This document shows, piece after piece, positions 52,011 to 61,623 of a stretch of 64,000 nt of DNA (position 1 is the stretch's first letter; each line of letters opens with the position of its first letter). Below the pieces are notes generated by a model. It was not told the DNA's origin, did not search any database, and saw only the letters and a list, made by a program, of their open reading frames with translations. Position numbers and translations under genes: made by a program. The stretch is taken from positions 868,001 through 932,000 of the forward strand of contig NZ_FOQV01000002.1 of assembly GCF_900113835.1 (NCBI RefSeq). The letters run 5' to 3'. The DNA comes from Allobosea sp. OK403. Lineage in GTDB: Bacteria; Pseudomonadota; Alphaproteobacteria; Rhizobiales; Beijerinckiaceae.

Positions 52011-54263
52011 TCAGTCGTCGAAGCCTTCAAAAGGCGCAGGATCGAGGAAACGACGCAGGACATTGGCGGTCACGCGGCTGACCGAGTTGTCGTAGCCGTT
52101 GCAGGTCAGCGCGCAGCACCAGGCGATCGAGCCGGTCGCGAACACCGCGCCGCCGGCTGCGGTCGGGAAGAAGGCGATATCGGCGCGCACCAGCGCGTTC
52201 TGATCGCCCATCGTGCCGCGATGCAACGTCCGCAGCTCCTCCAGCGTCGGTACCCCGCCATAGTCGAGCCGGTCGGCCGTCGCCAGACGCAGGAGATGCG
52301 GCGGCGAGCCCAAAGTCGGCTCGACGCGATCGACCTCGAGCCCGGCCGCGCCGCCGCCGCGCAACCCGAAATCGCCGAGCGGCTTTGCCAGATCGACGCC
52401 TTCGACCAGCCAGGACACACGCGGGTCGCGCGCTGCCTCGAGCCATTCGTAAGGATAGGAGCGCGTGAAGACCTGGGCGTCGAAGCCGACGCCGACAAGG
52501 CGCTGCGGCGGCCGGCCATGGGTGCGCCAGAGGCCCGACGGCTCGCCGGTGAAGGACAGGCCGTTCTCGCCGGGCTCGCCCTCCCAGGTGCGCAAGCCAC
52601 TCATGCCGCGGCGGATCTCCATCTGGAAGGGCTCCGTCGGATGCCAGGCGATGCGCCAGTAGAAGCCGTTGCCGCCGAGATAGATGTGCCGGCCGCCGCC
52701 GCGCTGATAGGCGTCGAAGGCGTCGATCATATTACGGCTGTAGTACTCGGGGTGCGACGGCGTGATCACGCAGTCATAGGCCTCCAGCAGTTGCGCGCCG
52801 TGCCGGTCGATGTCGCAATCGGTGATGACGTCGTGGTCGAAGCCGAGCTCTTCCAGCCAGTCGATGATGTGCGTGTCGTTGACGTAGTTGAAGGTGTTGC
52901 CGAGCGGCCGCATGTTGAGGATCGGGCGCTTTGCCGTCGAGTAGCACCAGCCGCTGCCGTCGCTATGAGTGTCGTAGGTCGAGAGACCCAGTTCGCGGTG
53001 CTCCTGGATGTAGACGTCGTCGCGCGAGAGCGCGATGACGCCCTCCAGCATGGCCTCGGCATGGACCTGATCGAGCCGCAGCGCGCTGTTGGCATAGGCC
53101 AGGAAGGTCGCGGTCGTCGCCACCAGAGCGAGCTTGGCCTTCGCCTGGCCGAGCGGGGCCCGCACGAAGAAGGAGACGTAGCTTTCGACGGGATCGTCGC
53201 TGCCCTCGCGTGCGGTCAGCTTCAGCGCGTAGAAACCGCTGTGCCAGTCTGAGGGAACGTCGAGCGTCAAATCGGGCTGCCAGCCGCAATCGGCCATGTC
53301 GTCGCTGTGGAAATGGATCGCGCCATAAAGCTCGGGTCGTTCCGTCCATTGCACCACCGAGCCGTCCCAGTTGGCGCCGGCGATGGCGCGCATGGGCATG
53401 TGCCGGAGTTGGCCGTCGAGCCGGTTGGTCGAGAGGTCGCGCACCCGGTCGCTCGCCATCTCCAGCGAAAAATCCCAGGCCCCGACCAGCGCGGGATCGG
53501 CCGGCGATGGCGCCAGCGTCTCGCAGGCCCGCCGCAGGGTCTCTTCGGACAAGGGTTCGCGAAACAGGCGCGGGCGATCGATCTTGCCATCGAAATGGCC
53601 GCCCGTGAGCGGGTCCGCGCCGCCCTCAAGAGCATGGGCGGCGAAGACGAGCGCTGTGTCGGCGGGCCAAGCCAGGCCGGCAGGAGCCTGGCCCGTCGTG
53701 ACGCTGCTGCTGTCGCGCCCGCCCAACGTGTCCAGGCTGCGCTGGATCAGCGTGATCGCGCCGCTGGCGGCGTCATAGCTGGCGCCGACGAACACCCATT
53801 CGCGCTCGAGCAGCGGCCTGGTGGATATAATGGTCGCAGCGCCGGCCGCGCCAGCGACCTCGAAGACGAGATGCCCCGCTTGGTCGAGCCCCAGGCGCCA
53901 GCCCTGGCCAAGATCGGCGCGCCAGCGCGACATCACGGTCTGGGCGCCGGCGAGCGGGGCCGTCGGGTAGATGAAGCAGCCGGCCGTCAGGCTCGCCGCA
54001 TTCAGCGCCGGCCTGTCGGCGATGATGGCGGCGGAGCCGGGATGGATCGGCTGGTCGCGCAGCGCGACCCGGCCGTCGATGGCGCTGCCGGGCTCAGCTA
54101 GCTTCAGGCCCGGGCCATCGGGATCGGGATCGGCACAGCGCACCCGGACGATGCGGGCGTGGGCCGCATCGAGCGTCGGGCTGGACAGATGAAAGCTCAC
54201 GGTCTCGCCCGGCGAAACGACGAGCGGCCAAGCATAGCCGAGGACGGCGGTGGTATCTCTCAT
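52011..54263 (-). CDS. N,N-dimethylformamidase-like large subunit
   Basis: 750 residues, close to the length of the large (beta) subunit of N,N-dimethylformamidase. An N-terminal part with a concanavalin-like beta-sandwich (about 75-290) is followed by the catalytic part with 'RDDVYIQEHRELGLSTYDTHSDGSGWCYS', 'NYVNDTHIIDWLEE' and 'VITPSHPEYYSRNMIDAF'. The known enzyme has an unusual iron site of two Tyr and one Glu; by spacing the candidates are Tyr390, Tyr430 and Glu506. It should hydrolyse an amide, but the substrate is unlikely to be proved DMF from sequence. Confidence 0.85.
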   Translation of the reverse strand: MRDTTAVLGYAWPLVVSPGETVSFHLSSPTLDAAHARIVRVRCADPDPDGPGLKLAEPGSAIDGRVALRDQPIHPGSAAIIADRPALNAASLTAGCFIYPTAPLAGAQTVMSRWRADLGQGWRLGLDQAGHLVFEVAGAAGAATIISTRPLLEREWVFVGASYDAASGAITLIQRSLDTLGGRDSSSVTTGQAPAGLAWPADTALVFAAHALEGGADPLTGGHFDGKIDRPRLFREPLSEETLRRACETLAPSPADPALVGAWDFSLEMASDRVRDLSTNRLDGQLRHMPMRAIAGANWDGSVVQWTERPELYGAIHFHSDDMADCGWQPDLTLDVPSDWHSGFYALKLTAREGSDDPVESYVSFFVRAPLGQAKAKLALVATTATFLAYANSALRLDQVHAEAMLEGVIALSRDDVYIQEHRELGLSTYDTHSDGSGWCYSTAKRPILNMRPLGNTFNYVNDTHIIDWLEELGFDHDVITDCDIDRHGAQLLEAYDCVITPSHPEYYSRNMIDAFDAYQRGGGRHIYLGGNGFYWRIAWHPTEPFQMEIRRGMSGLRTWEGEPGENGLSFTGEPSGLWRTHGRPPQRLVGVGFDAQVFTRSYPYEWLEAARDPRVSWLVEGVDLAKPLGDFGLRGGGAAGLEVDRVEPTLGSPPHLLRLATADRLDYGGVPTLEELRTLHRGTMGDQNALVRADIAFFPTAAGGAVFATGSIAWCCALTCNGYDNSVSRVTANVLRRFLDPAPFEGFDD

Positions 54264-54278
54264 GATGCGGGCGATCCT

Positions 54279-54605
54279 TCAGTCGAGCTTCTGTCCCGTC
54301 AGCGCTTCCCAGCGCATGACGAAGACGGCCCATTCGGCCTCGACGAGGCTCGTGAATACGCGGTTGGGGAAGGTCTCGACCGGAGCGCCGCGTTGCCCTG
54401 GCAGCCGGGCCAGCATCCAGCGACGCCCGGGCTCGAGCGTGATCAGGACATGGCGCTTGCCAACGCCGGTCCAGCGCATGCGGTGCAGCAGCCGCTGCAG
54501 GTCATGGCTGTGGGGGCCGCGCGGACGGGCGCGCATCTCGTCGACCAGATCCTGCCGCGACGGGTCGACCTGCCAATGCGCGGCCTCGGGATAATTGACG
54601 AGCAT
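54279..54605 (-). CDS. Putative N,N-dimethylformamidase-like small subunit
   Basis: 108 residues from ATG 54605 (a TTG at 54662 is also in frame). The middle part 'SHDLQRLLHRMRWTGVGKRHVLI' and end 'VFTSLVEAEWAVFVMRWEAL' line up with the small (alpha) subunit of N,N-dimethylformamidase (about 130 residues in Paracoccus/Alcaligenes). It lies 15 bases upstream of the large-subunit gene, as in dmfA1A2. The assignment rests on alignment from memory plus position; the subunit would complete the amidohydrolase. Confidence 0.7.
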   Translation of the reverse strand: MLVNYPEAAHWQVDPSRQDLVDEMRARPRGPHSHDLQRLLHRMRWTGVGKRHVLITLEPGRRWMLARLPGQRGAPVETFPNRVFTSLVEAEWAVFVMRWEALTGQKLD

Positions 54606-54686
54606 GCGGGCTTCATTCCTGCCGAGCGGGATAGCCGGCGCCGCTCGTGCAGCGCCGGCCAAGGGGCAACTAAGTGGCGACTGAGC

Positions 54687-55778
54687 CTATTTCGTCAGCC
54701 AGGTGACCCAGCGCTCACGGAGCGCGTTGCGGTTCGCGGCGATCCAGTCGTAATCGGCGATGACCAGCTTCGACCAGTTGTCGGGCCAAGACGGACGAAA
54801 GCGGCGCTCCTCCGGCGGCACGAGACTCGGCGCCTCGCGGTTGTTGGAATCGAAGGAGACCTTCTCGCTGAAGGCGACATGCTCCTTGCCGTCCTGCACG
54901 AAGAAGTCGAGGAACTTCACACCGTTCTGGACATTGGGGCCGCCCTTCAGCACGGCCCAGTTGCCGACGTCGCGGATGGCCTGGTTCCAGGTGAAGTCGA
55001 ATTCCCCGCTCTTGGCCAGCGGCACGGAGCGGCTGGAATAGACCATCATCATCACGGCATCGCCGCCGCGCATGATCTGCATGGCGTTGTCGCCGCTCTT
55101 CCACCAGGCCGCGATCTGGGGCTTCAGCACGTCCAGCTTCTTGTAGGCCCTGTCCAGATCCAGCGGGAAAGCCTTGTCCGGCGCCACCCCGTCAGCCAGC
55201 AGCGCGGCGAGCGGCACCCACCATTCGCGGTCGCCGGTATCGGGCAGCGAGCGCGGGCCCGGGAACTTCGCGGTGTCGAAGAAATCGGCCCAGGATTGCG
55301 GCCCGCCGTTCGGGAAAGCCTTCTTGCTCCAGGTCAGCGCCATGCCGCCGGCCGTGCGGATGATGCCGCGCGGGAAGCAGGCATTCGGCAGGGCGTGCGC
55401 GACGATGCCCGGCAGGCCGGCGCAATCGATCGGCTCCAGGATGTCGGCATGCTGGATCAGGTCCGGCGGCGTCGCGGTGACGACGTCGAAAGGAATGTTG
55501 CCGCTGCGCTGGCCGGCGCGGGCGCGGGCCCATTGGTCCGGCAGCTCGATCGGCACCGAGCGCACCTTTATGCCGGTCTCGGCCTCGAAGCGCTTGTAGA
55601 AATGCTCCTGCAGGCTGCGCTCCATCAGGCCGCCGGTCGTGGCGATGATGACCTCCTTCGACTGCGCCAAGGCGCGGCCGCCGATCGCGAAAGTCGTCGC
55701 CCCCAGTGCTCCCGCGAGCACCTGTCGTCGCGTTGTTTGGCGCCGAGTCGTCGTCGAAGTCTTGCTGTCGATGCTCAT
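54687..55778 (-). CDS. Polyamine/iron-type ABC transporter substrate-binding protein
   Basis: 363 residues from ATG 55778 (GGGGAG upstream). The Tat signal 'TRRQTTRRQVLAGALGATTFA' is seen at residues 11-31. The mature part is a family 1 binding protein of the PotD/AfuA type: 'VIIATTGGLMERSLQEHFYKRFE', 'IPFDVVTATPPDLIQ', 'WADFFDTAKFPGPR'. It feeds the permease/ATPase set on the same strand; the ligand is probably the amide cut by the dimethylformamidase-like enzyme downstream. Confidence 0.87.
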   Translation of the reverse strand: MSIDSKTSTTTRRQTTRRQVLAGALGATTFAIGGRALAQSKEVIIATTGGLMERSLQEHFYKRFEAETGIKVRSVPIELPDQWARARAGQRSGNIPFDVVTATPPDLIQHADILEPIDCAGLPGIVAHALPNACFPRGIIRTAGGMALTWSKKAFPNGGPQSWADFFDTAKFPGPRSLPDTGDREWWVPLAALLADGVAPDKAFPLDLDRAYKKLDVLKPQIAAWWKSGDNAMQIMRGGDAVMMMVYSSRSVPLAKSGEFDFTWNQAIRDVGNWAVLKGGPNVQNGVKFLDFFVQDGKEHVAFSEKVSFDSNNREAPSLVPPEERRFRPSWPDNWSKLVIADYDWIAANRNALRERWVTWLTK

Positions 55779-55831
55779 AGCGCGAGGCTCCCCTTCTATT
55801 GCGTTTGGACCAATGGGACGGCTGTCGTGAT

Positions 55832-56662
55832 TCAGGGCTCGGCCGATCGCGTGCGCCGGTCGAGACGGCTTTTGACGAGGTGGCTGCCAACCAGCGCTGT
55901 GACGGTCAGAAGCGTCAGCATGGTCGCAACCGCCGCCAGCGTCGGCGAGATGTTGTAGTCGATGTCCTCGAACATCTTGCGCGGCAGCGTCTTGCGGTCG
56001 AGATTCGAAATGAAGAACGACACCACCGCCTCGTCGAAGGAGATGATGAAGGCAAACAATGCCGCCGAGACGACGCCCGGTGCGATCAGCGGCAGCGTGA
56101 CATGGCGGAAGGTGCGCAGCGGACTTGCCCCGCACGACACGGCGGCGCGCTCCAGATCGGCGTCGAAGCGATAGAGCGCCGCCAGCACGGTGAAGACGAC
56201 GAAGGGCAGCGCCAGGATGCTGTGCGCCATCGCGAAACCGAGCAGCGTGCCGGTCAGGCGCAGCTGCTCGAAGACGAGGAACATCGCCACGGCCAGCGCG
56301 ATATGCGGCACGATGACCGGCCCGATCACCAGGAGTTCGATCAGCCCCTTGCCGGGCAGCCGGCCGCGGACGAGCGCCAGCGCCAGCATCGTGCCGATCA
56401 CGGTCGCCGCCAGCGTCGCGATGATGCCCACCTCCAGGCTGAACAGCGTCGCATTCACCCAGTCGGGATCGGCGAAATATTCGGCATACCAGCGCAGCGA
56501 AAAGCCGTTCGGCGGAAAGCGCAGATAGCGCTCGGGGCCCACCGACATCGGCGCGATCACCAGCGTCGGCAGCAGCAGGAAGATCGTCACGGCATAGGCC
56601 GCCGCACCAAGCATGGCGCGGCCCGCATGACGAGGAGAGCCGGTTCGTCGCGGCGCGCTCAT
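55832..56662 (-). CDS. Polyamine-type ABC transporter permease (PotC-like)
   Basis: 276 residues from ATG 56662. It has six predicted helices with the EAA loop 'RAAVSCGASPLRTFRHVTLPLI' and a PotC-like end. The start overlaps the upstream permease by four bases; a longer frame to 56941 is antisense-free shadow of that gene. Partner of the PotB-like permease. Confidence 0.9.
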   Translation of the reverse strand: MSAPRRTGSPRHAGRAMLGAAAYAVTIFLLLPTLVIAPMSVGPERYLRFPPNGFSLRWYAEYFADPDWVNATLFSLEVGIIATLAATVIGTMLALALVRGRLPGKGLIELLVIGPVIVPHIALAVAMFLVFEQLRLTGTLLGFAMAHSILALPFVVFTVLAALYRFDADLERAAVSCGASPLRTFRHVTLPLIAPGVVSAALFAFIISFDEAVVSFFISNLDRKTLPRKMFEDIDYNISPTLAAVATMLTLLTVTALVGSHLVKSRLDRRTRSAEP

Positions 56663-57524
56663 GCCGACCCCACGAAGCGGTCGAGCCGCACGGCGCGCTT
56701 GAAGATCAAGGCGAGCAGCAGCACGAAGGCGAGCATCACGCCGACCAGCGCGCCGGCGAAGGACCAGTCGAGCATCTCGCGGACCTGCTGGGAGACCAGC
56801 GTCGCGATCATCATCTGCTGCGGCCCGCCGATCAGCGCAGGCGTCACGAAGAAGCCGAGCGCCAGCAGGAAAACCATCAGGCAGCCCGAGGTCACTCCCG
56901 GCAGGGAGAGCGGGAAGATCACCTCCCTGAACGTCGCCCATTCCGAGGCGCCGAGCATCTGCGCCGCCCGGCTGTAATCGTCGGGGATGCCGCGCAGCGC
57001 CGAATAAATCGGCAGCACCATGAAGGGCAGCAGGACATGGCTCATCGCTATCACCACCGCCGTCTCGGTGTAGAGCAGCTTGAGCGGCTCATCGACGAGG
57101 CCCGAGGCCATCAGCATCTGGTTGATGACGCCGTTCTTCTGCAGCAGCACCATCCAGGCATAGGTGCGTACCAGCACCGAGGTCCAGAGCGGCAGCAGAA
57201 CCGACGCGACGAGAATCGCGAGCTTGAGCCCTGTGCTGCGCGCCATCACCAGGGCCAGCGGCCAGGCCAGCAGCAACGCCAGCACGGTCACAATCGCCGC
57301 GATGCGCAGGGTGCGCAGCATGACCCGCAGATAGACCGGTGCCGTGACCGCGCGCTCGTAATGCGCCAGCGTCGGCGTCGGCAGGAACAGGCTCTCATGC
57401 AGCAGCGAGCCCAGCGGCAGCAGGAACGTCACGAAGGCGAGAACCAGGAACGGCGCCGCCAGCGCGAGGCTCGCGGCGCGGCTGTAATGACGCCCGCCGA
57501 GCAGCCAGCGATGCGGCCGCGCAC

Positions 57525-57528
<4 letters not shown>
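56659..57528 (-). CDS. Polyamine-type ABC transporter permease (PotB-like)
   Basis: 289 residues from ATG 57528. N-terminal helix 'AAPFLVLAFVTFLLPLGSLL', EAA loop 'RAAQMLGASEWATFREVIFPLSL' and 'GFFVTPALIGGPQQMMIATLV' are PotB features. Four-base overlaps with both the ATPase gene upstream and the second permease downstream show one tightly coupled operon. Confidence 0.9.
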
Positions 57529-58631
<1,103 letters not shown>

Positions 58632-58655
58632 GCGTTCCCCTTATCGCCGCACAGA

Positions 58656-58670
58656 ATATTTGATATATCC
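58656..58670. promoter_or_regulatory. Shared regulatory site, copy 2 (ATATTTGATATATCC)
   Basis: Only 25 bases upstream of the ATPase start, in the divergent spacer to the GntR gene. It shares GATATATC with copy 1 and most positions of the 5' half. Confidence 0.6.
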
Positions 58671-58766
58671 ATCTTGGCAAGCAGGTTTCGGACCACAGGG
58701 ACTGGGCTCGGCGATGAAGCCCTTCTCGGCCTCGTTTTGCGCATTTCGAACCGCGCCGATTTGCTC

Positions 58767-58889
58767 TAGAGCAGGATGCGAAAAAGTGGGAACCGGTTTT
58801 TCGCATCGATCCTGCTCTCACGTTTTGATGAGAGTAGGATGATTTCAGATGGGGTCACTTTGTGCTCCCATCTGAATTCATCCTACTCT
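58767..58889. repeat. Two adjacent hairpin repeats upstream of the GntR gene
   Basis: First element 58767-58819 is of the AGAGCAGGATGCGAAAAA family with complementary ends. The second has 23-base arms (58831-58853 and 58867-58889, one mismatch) starting AGAGTAGGATGA. With the operator it fills the 301-base spacer 58632-58932; no gene is seen there. Confidence 0.85.
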
Positions 58890-58932
58890 TGGGCTGCAAG
58901 GACAGGCGAGAGCTACGGGAGACGGGACAAAA

Positions 58933-59691
58933 GTGGCGAGCGCCGACGACAACTTCCTGCAGGGTGGCGCGATAGGACCGGTCGCGCGCGATAGCCTGAC
59001 GCGCATCGTCTACAACAATCTGCGCCTCGCTTTGATGGAAGGCCGGTTCTGGCCGGGCCACCGCTTCAAGATCCGCGAACTCGCAGCCTCGATGCACGTC
59101 TCCGAGACGCCGATTCGCGAGGCGCTGATGCAGCTGGTGCGAGCGCGCGCGCTCGAACTGATCGACGGCCGCTCGATCATCGTCGCCCATATGTCCCTCG
59201 CCCAGTATCTGGAGCTGAGGACGATCAGGCTGTTCCTCGAGGGGCTGGCCGCCGAACGCGCGACCGCCCGGATCGACGACGAAGGCATCACCCAGATGAC
59301 CGCCCTGCACGCCGAACTTGCGGCGGCCGAGACCGAGGGCCGCTGGTCGGACGCCGTGCGCGCGAACTGGCGCTTCCATCACCGGCTCTACGAGGCCGCC
59401 GACATGCCGGAGCTGCTCGCGCTGCTCGACGACATCTGGATGCGCAACGGCCCGCTGCTGAACTACCATTATCCTCATGCGCGGCCGACCTATCCGGGGC
59501 CGCACGAGCACTTGCGCATCCTCGAGCGCCTGCGCGACCGCGATGGTGCGGGCGTGCGCGAGGCCGTGCAGACCGACATGATTCAGGGCGGCGAGAAACT
59601 GGTCAAGCTGCTGGAATCGGGCGGCGACACGCGCAACCTTGCCCGCGAGGCCAGCCCTCAGACCGAACCGCGCCCACGCGCCTCGCGATAG
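58933..59691 (+). CDS. GntR family regulator, FCD domain, candidate regulator of the region
   Basis: 252 residues from GTG 58933. Winged helix at about residues 22-90 ('KIRELAASMHVSETPIREALMQLVR') and an FCD ligand domain with metal-ligand candidates ('NWRFHHRLYEAA', 'PHEHLRIL'). It is the only regulator gene in 45979-64000, lying between three divergent promoters that share the TATATGATATAT-like site, so it is the best candidate to bind that site. Its 3' end overlaps the opposing transketolase gene by 34 bases. Confidence 0.9.
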   Translation: MASADDNFLQGGAIGPVARDSLTRIVYNNLRLALMEGRFWPGHRFKIRELAASMHVSETPIREALMQLVRARALELIDGRSIIVAHMSLAQYLELRTIRLFLEGLAAERATARIDDEGITQMTALHAELAAAETEGRWSDAVRANWRFHHRLYEAADMPELLALLDDIWMRNGPLLNYHYPHARPTYPGPHEHLRILERLRDRDGAGVREAVQTDMIQGGEKLVKLLESGGDTRNLAREASPQTEPRPRASR

Positions 59692-60656
59692 GCCTGCGCG
59701 ATCGCCGCGGCATCCAGCCCGTAACGCGCGAACAGATAGGGCGTCGTGCCGCCCTCGGCGAAGACGTCGCGCACGCCGACGCGGCCAAAGCCTGTGCGGA
59801 CACCCGCCTCCATGAGCTGCTCGGCGACCGCGCTGCCCAGGCCGCCGATAATCGAATGGTTCTCGCAGGTCACGACCGCCCGCATGCCCTCTGCCATCGC
59901 CGCGATGCGCGGGTCGAGCGGCTTCAGAGTCGGCACATCGACGACGCCGACCGCGATGCCCTCCGCGGCCAGGAGATCGGCCGCCCGCAACGCCTGCTCG
60001 ACCATCATCCCGCAGGCGAGGAGCAGGCCTTCCCCCGGCGGCCGCACCATGCGCACCTTGCCGATCGACAGCAACCGCTCCCAGGGCGCCAGCGCGGCCT
60101 CGGTGCCGTCGGCCCGTTTCAGCCGGAGATAGACCGGGCCGTCATGAGCTGCGGCAGCCCGGACGGCGGCTGGAACCGCGGCGGGGCAGCTCGGCTCGAT
60201 CACCGTCATGTTGGGCAGCGCCCGCATCAGCGCGATGTCGTCGATCGCCTGGTGCGAGACGCCCAGCAGCGTGGTCAGCCCCGGGATGACGCCGACGATC
60301 TTTACGTTGAGGCGGGGATAGGCGACCTGCATAGCAATCTGGTCGTAGCAGCGGCGCGTGGCGAAGACGCAGAAGGAATGCACGAAGGGGATTTCGCCGC
60401 TGCGCGCCATGCCCCCGGCGATGCCGATCATGTTGGCCTCGGCGATTCCGACCTGCAGGAAGCGCTCCGGCAAAGCGTCGCGGAACAGATCCGTCTCGGT
60501 CGGCAGCGTCAGGTCGGCAGTCAGGCAGACGATGCGCGGGTCCTGCCGCGCCAACTCGAGCAGCGTCTCGCCATAGAACTTGCGGTTGGGCGCAGTCGCC
60601 GCGCCGCGCTGGTTGAAATCCTGGACCGTCAGCGTGTCGGGGGTCATGGATGTCAT
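59658..60656 (-). CDS. Transketolase C-terminal subunit
   Basis: 332 residues. It holds the pyrimidine-binding and C-terminal transketolase domains of a split enzyme: 'LTADLTLPTETDLFRDALPERFLQVGIAEANMIGIAGGMA', 'LTTLLGVSHQAIDD' and a C-terminal 'GGLGSAVAEQLME'. The Glu of 'GIAEANM' is the conserved thiamine-activating residue. It overlaps the N-terminal subunit gene by four bases. Split transketolases of this type act in catabolism of unusual sugars as well as in the pentose pathway. Confidence 0.9.
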   Translation of the reverse strand: MTSMTPDTLTVQDFNQRGAATAPNRKFYGETLLELARQDPRIVCLTADLTLPTETDLFRDALPERFLQVGIAEANMIGIAGGMARSGEIPFVHSFCVFATRRCYDQIAMQVAYPRLNVKIVGVIPGLTTLLGVSHQAIDDIALMRALPNMTVIEPSCPAAVPAAVRAAAAHDGPVYLRLKRADGTEAALAPWERLLSIGKVRMVRPPGEGLLLACGMMVEQALRAADLLAAEGIAVGVVDVPTLKPLDPRIAAMAEGMRAVVTCENHSIIGGLGSAVAEQLMEAGVRTGFGRVGVRDVFAEGGTTPYLFARYGLDAAAIAQAYREARGRGSV

Positions 60657-61516
60657 GGCACGTCCCCTGCGTTGGACAAGGCCGCCATCGCCGCAGTGGC
60701 GACATCGGTGGGCAGCTTCAGATTATGCGCCAGAATGCCTTCGAGCATCGGTACGCCCTTGCCAGCCAGGGTACGCACGACGAGGCAGGTCGGACGGGCG
60801 GACGGCGCACGGGCCCGGTCGAGCGCGCCGAGCAGGCCCGGGATGTCGTGGCCGTCCACCACCTCCTGGGCCCAGCCAAAGCTGGCGAATTTACCGGCGA
60901 TCGGCTCGAGCTTGACCACGCCGTCGACATGGCCTTCGACCTGCATGCGGTTGTCGTCGATGAGCAGGCAGAGATTGTCGAGGCCGAGGCTGCCTGCGAG
61001 CAGGGCCGCCTCCCAGACCTGCCCTTCCTGAAGCTCGCCATCACCCAGGATGACATAGATGCGGCTGGCATCGCCGCGCCTGCGGGCCGCCAGCGCCATG
61101 CCGATGGCCACCGACAGGCCCTGCCCCAGCGAGCCGCATGTCGCCTCGATGACCGTGCCGACCCGCTCCGACGCGTTCACCTCGAAGGGCGAGCCGTCCT
61201 TGCAGTAATCGCCGATTTCGGCGGCCGGCACGAGCCCGCGCTGCGCCAGCGTCGCATAGAAGATCGCCGTGTTGTGCGCTGTCGAGAGCAGGAGCCGGTC
61301 GCGCGCCGGCCAGTCGGGATCGGCCGGATCGAGCCGCAATTCGGCGAAATACAGCACCGCGAACAGATCGGCCGCACCGAGACCTTGCTGGACATAGCCC
61401 TGCCCGGTCGGCGCGACGAGCTCGATCACCTTGCGCCGCAGCTGCAAGGCGATCTCGGCGAGTTCCCGGGGATCACGGATGCGCAGCGCCGGCTGCCGTT
61501 CGGCACCGCCGCTCAT
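60653..61516 (-). CDS. Transketolase N-terminal subunit
   Basis: 287 residues, carrying the thiamine diphosphate-binding domain: 'VYVILGDGELQEGQVWEAALLAGSLGLDNLCLLIDDN' holds the GDG-X-N-type motif, and 'GSLGQGLSVAIGMALAAR' the preceding loop. It lies first in the reverse pair behind the divergent spacer with shared site copy 3. With the C-terminal subunit it moves two-carbon ketol units between sugars. Confidence 0.9.
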   Translation of the reverse strand: MSGGAERQPALRIRDPRELAEIALQLRRKVIELVAPTGQGYVQQGLGAADLFAVLYFAELRLDPADPDWPARDRLLLSTAHNTAIFYATLAQRGLVPAAEIGDYCKDGSPFEVNASERVGTVIEATCGSLGQGLSVAIGMALAARRRGDASRIYVILGDGELQEGQVWEAALLAGSLGLDNLCLLIDDNRMQVEGHVDGVVKLEPIAGKFASFGWAQEVVDGHDIPGLLGALDRARAPSARPTCLVVRTLAGKGVPMLEGILAHNLKLPTDVATAAMAALSNAGDVP

Positions 61517-61584
61517 GGTGTCCTCGCCTGGCGCATCTCGTCTCTCCCAGCCAGGGCTTGTGCCAACCCATGGACCATGGCCAG

Positions 61585-61597
61585 TATATGATATATT
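61585..61597. promoter_or_regulatory. Shared regulatory site, copy 3 (TATATGATATATT)
   Basis: In the divergent spacer between the transketolase pair and the sugar-acid kinase gene. It differs from copy 1 only at the last base. Confidence 0.65.
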
Positions 61598-61623
61598 CGA
61601 ATCCCGTCTAGGGAGAGAAGGCG

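Noticed and set aside
52221..53252. Forward 343-codon frame inside the DMFase-like large subunit
   Set aside because: Antisense composition only; the reverse strand has recognisable motifs throughout.
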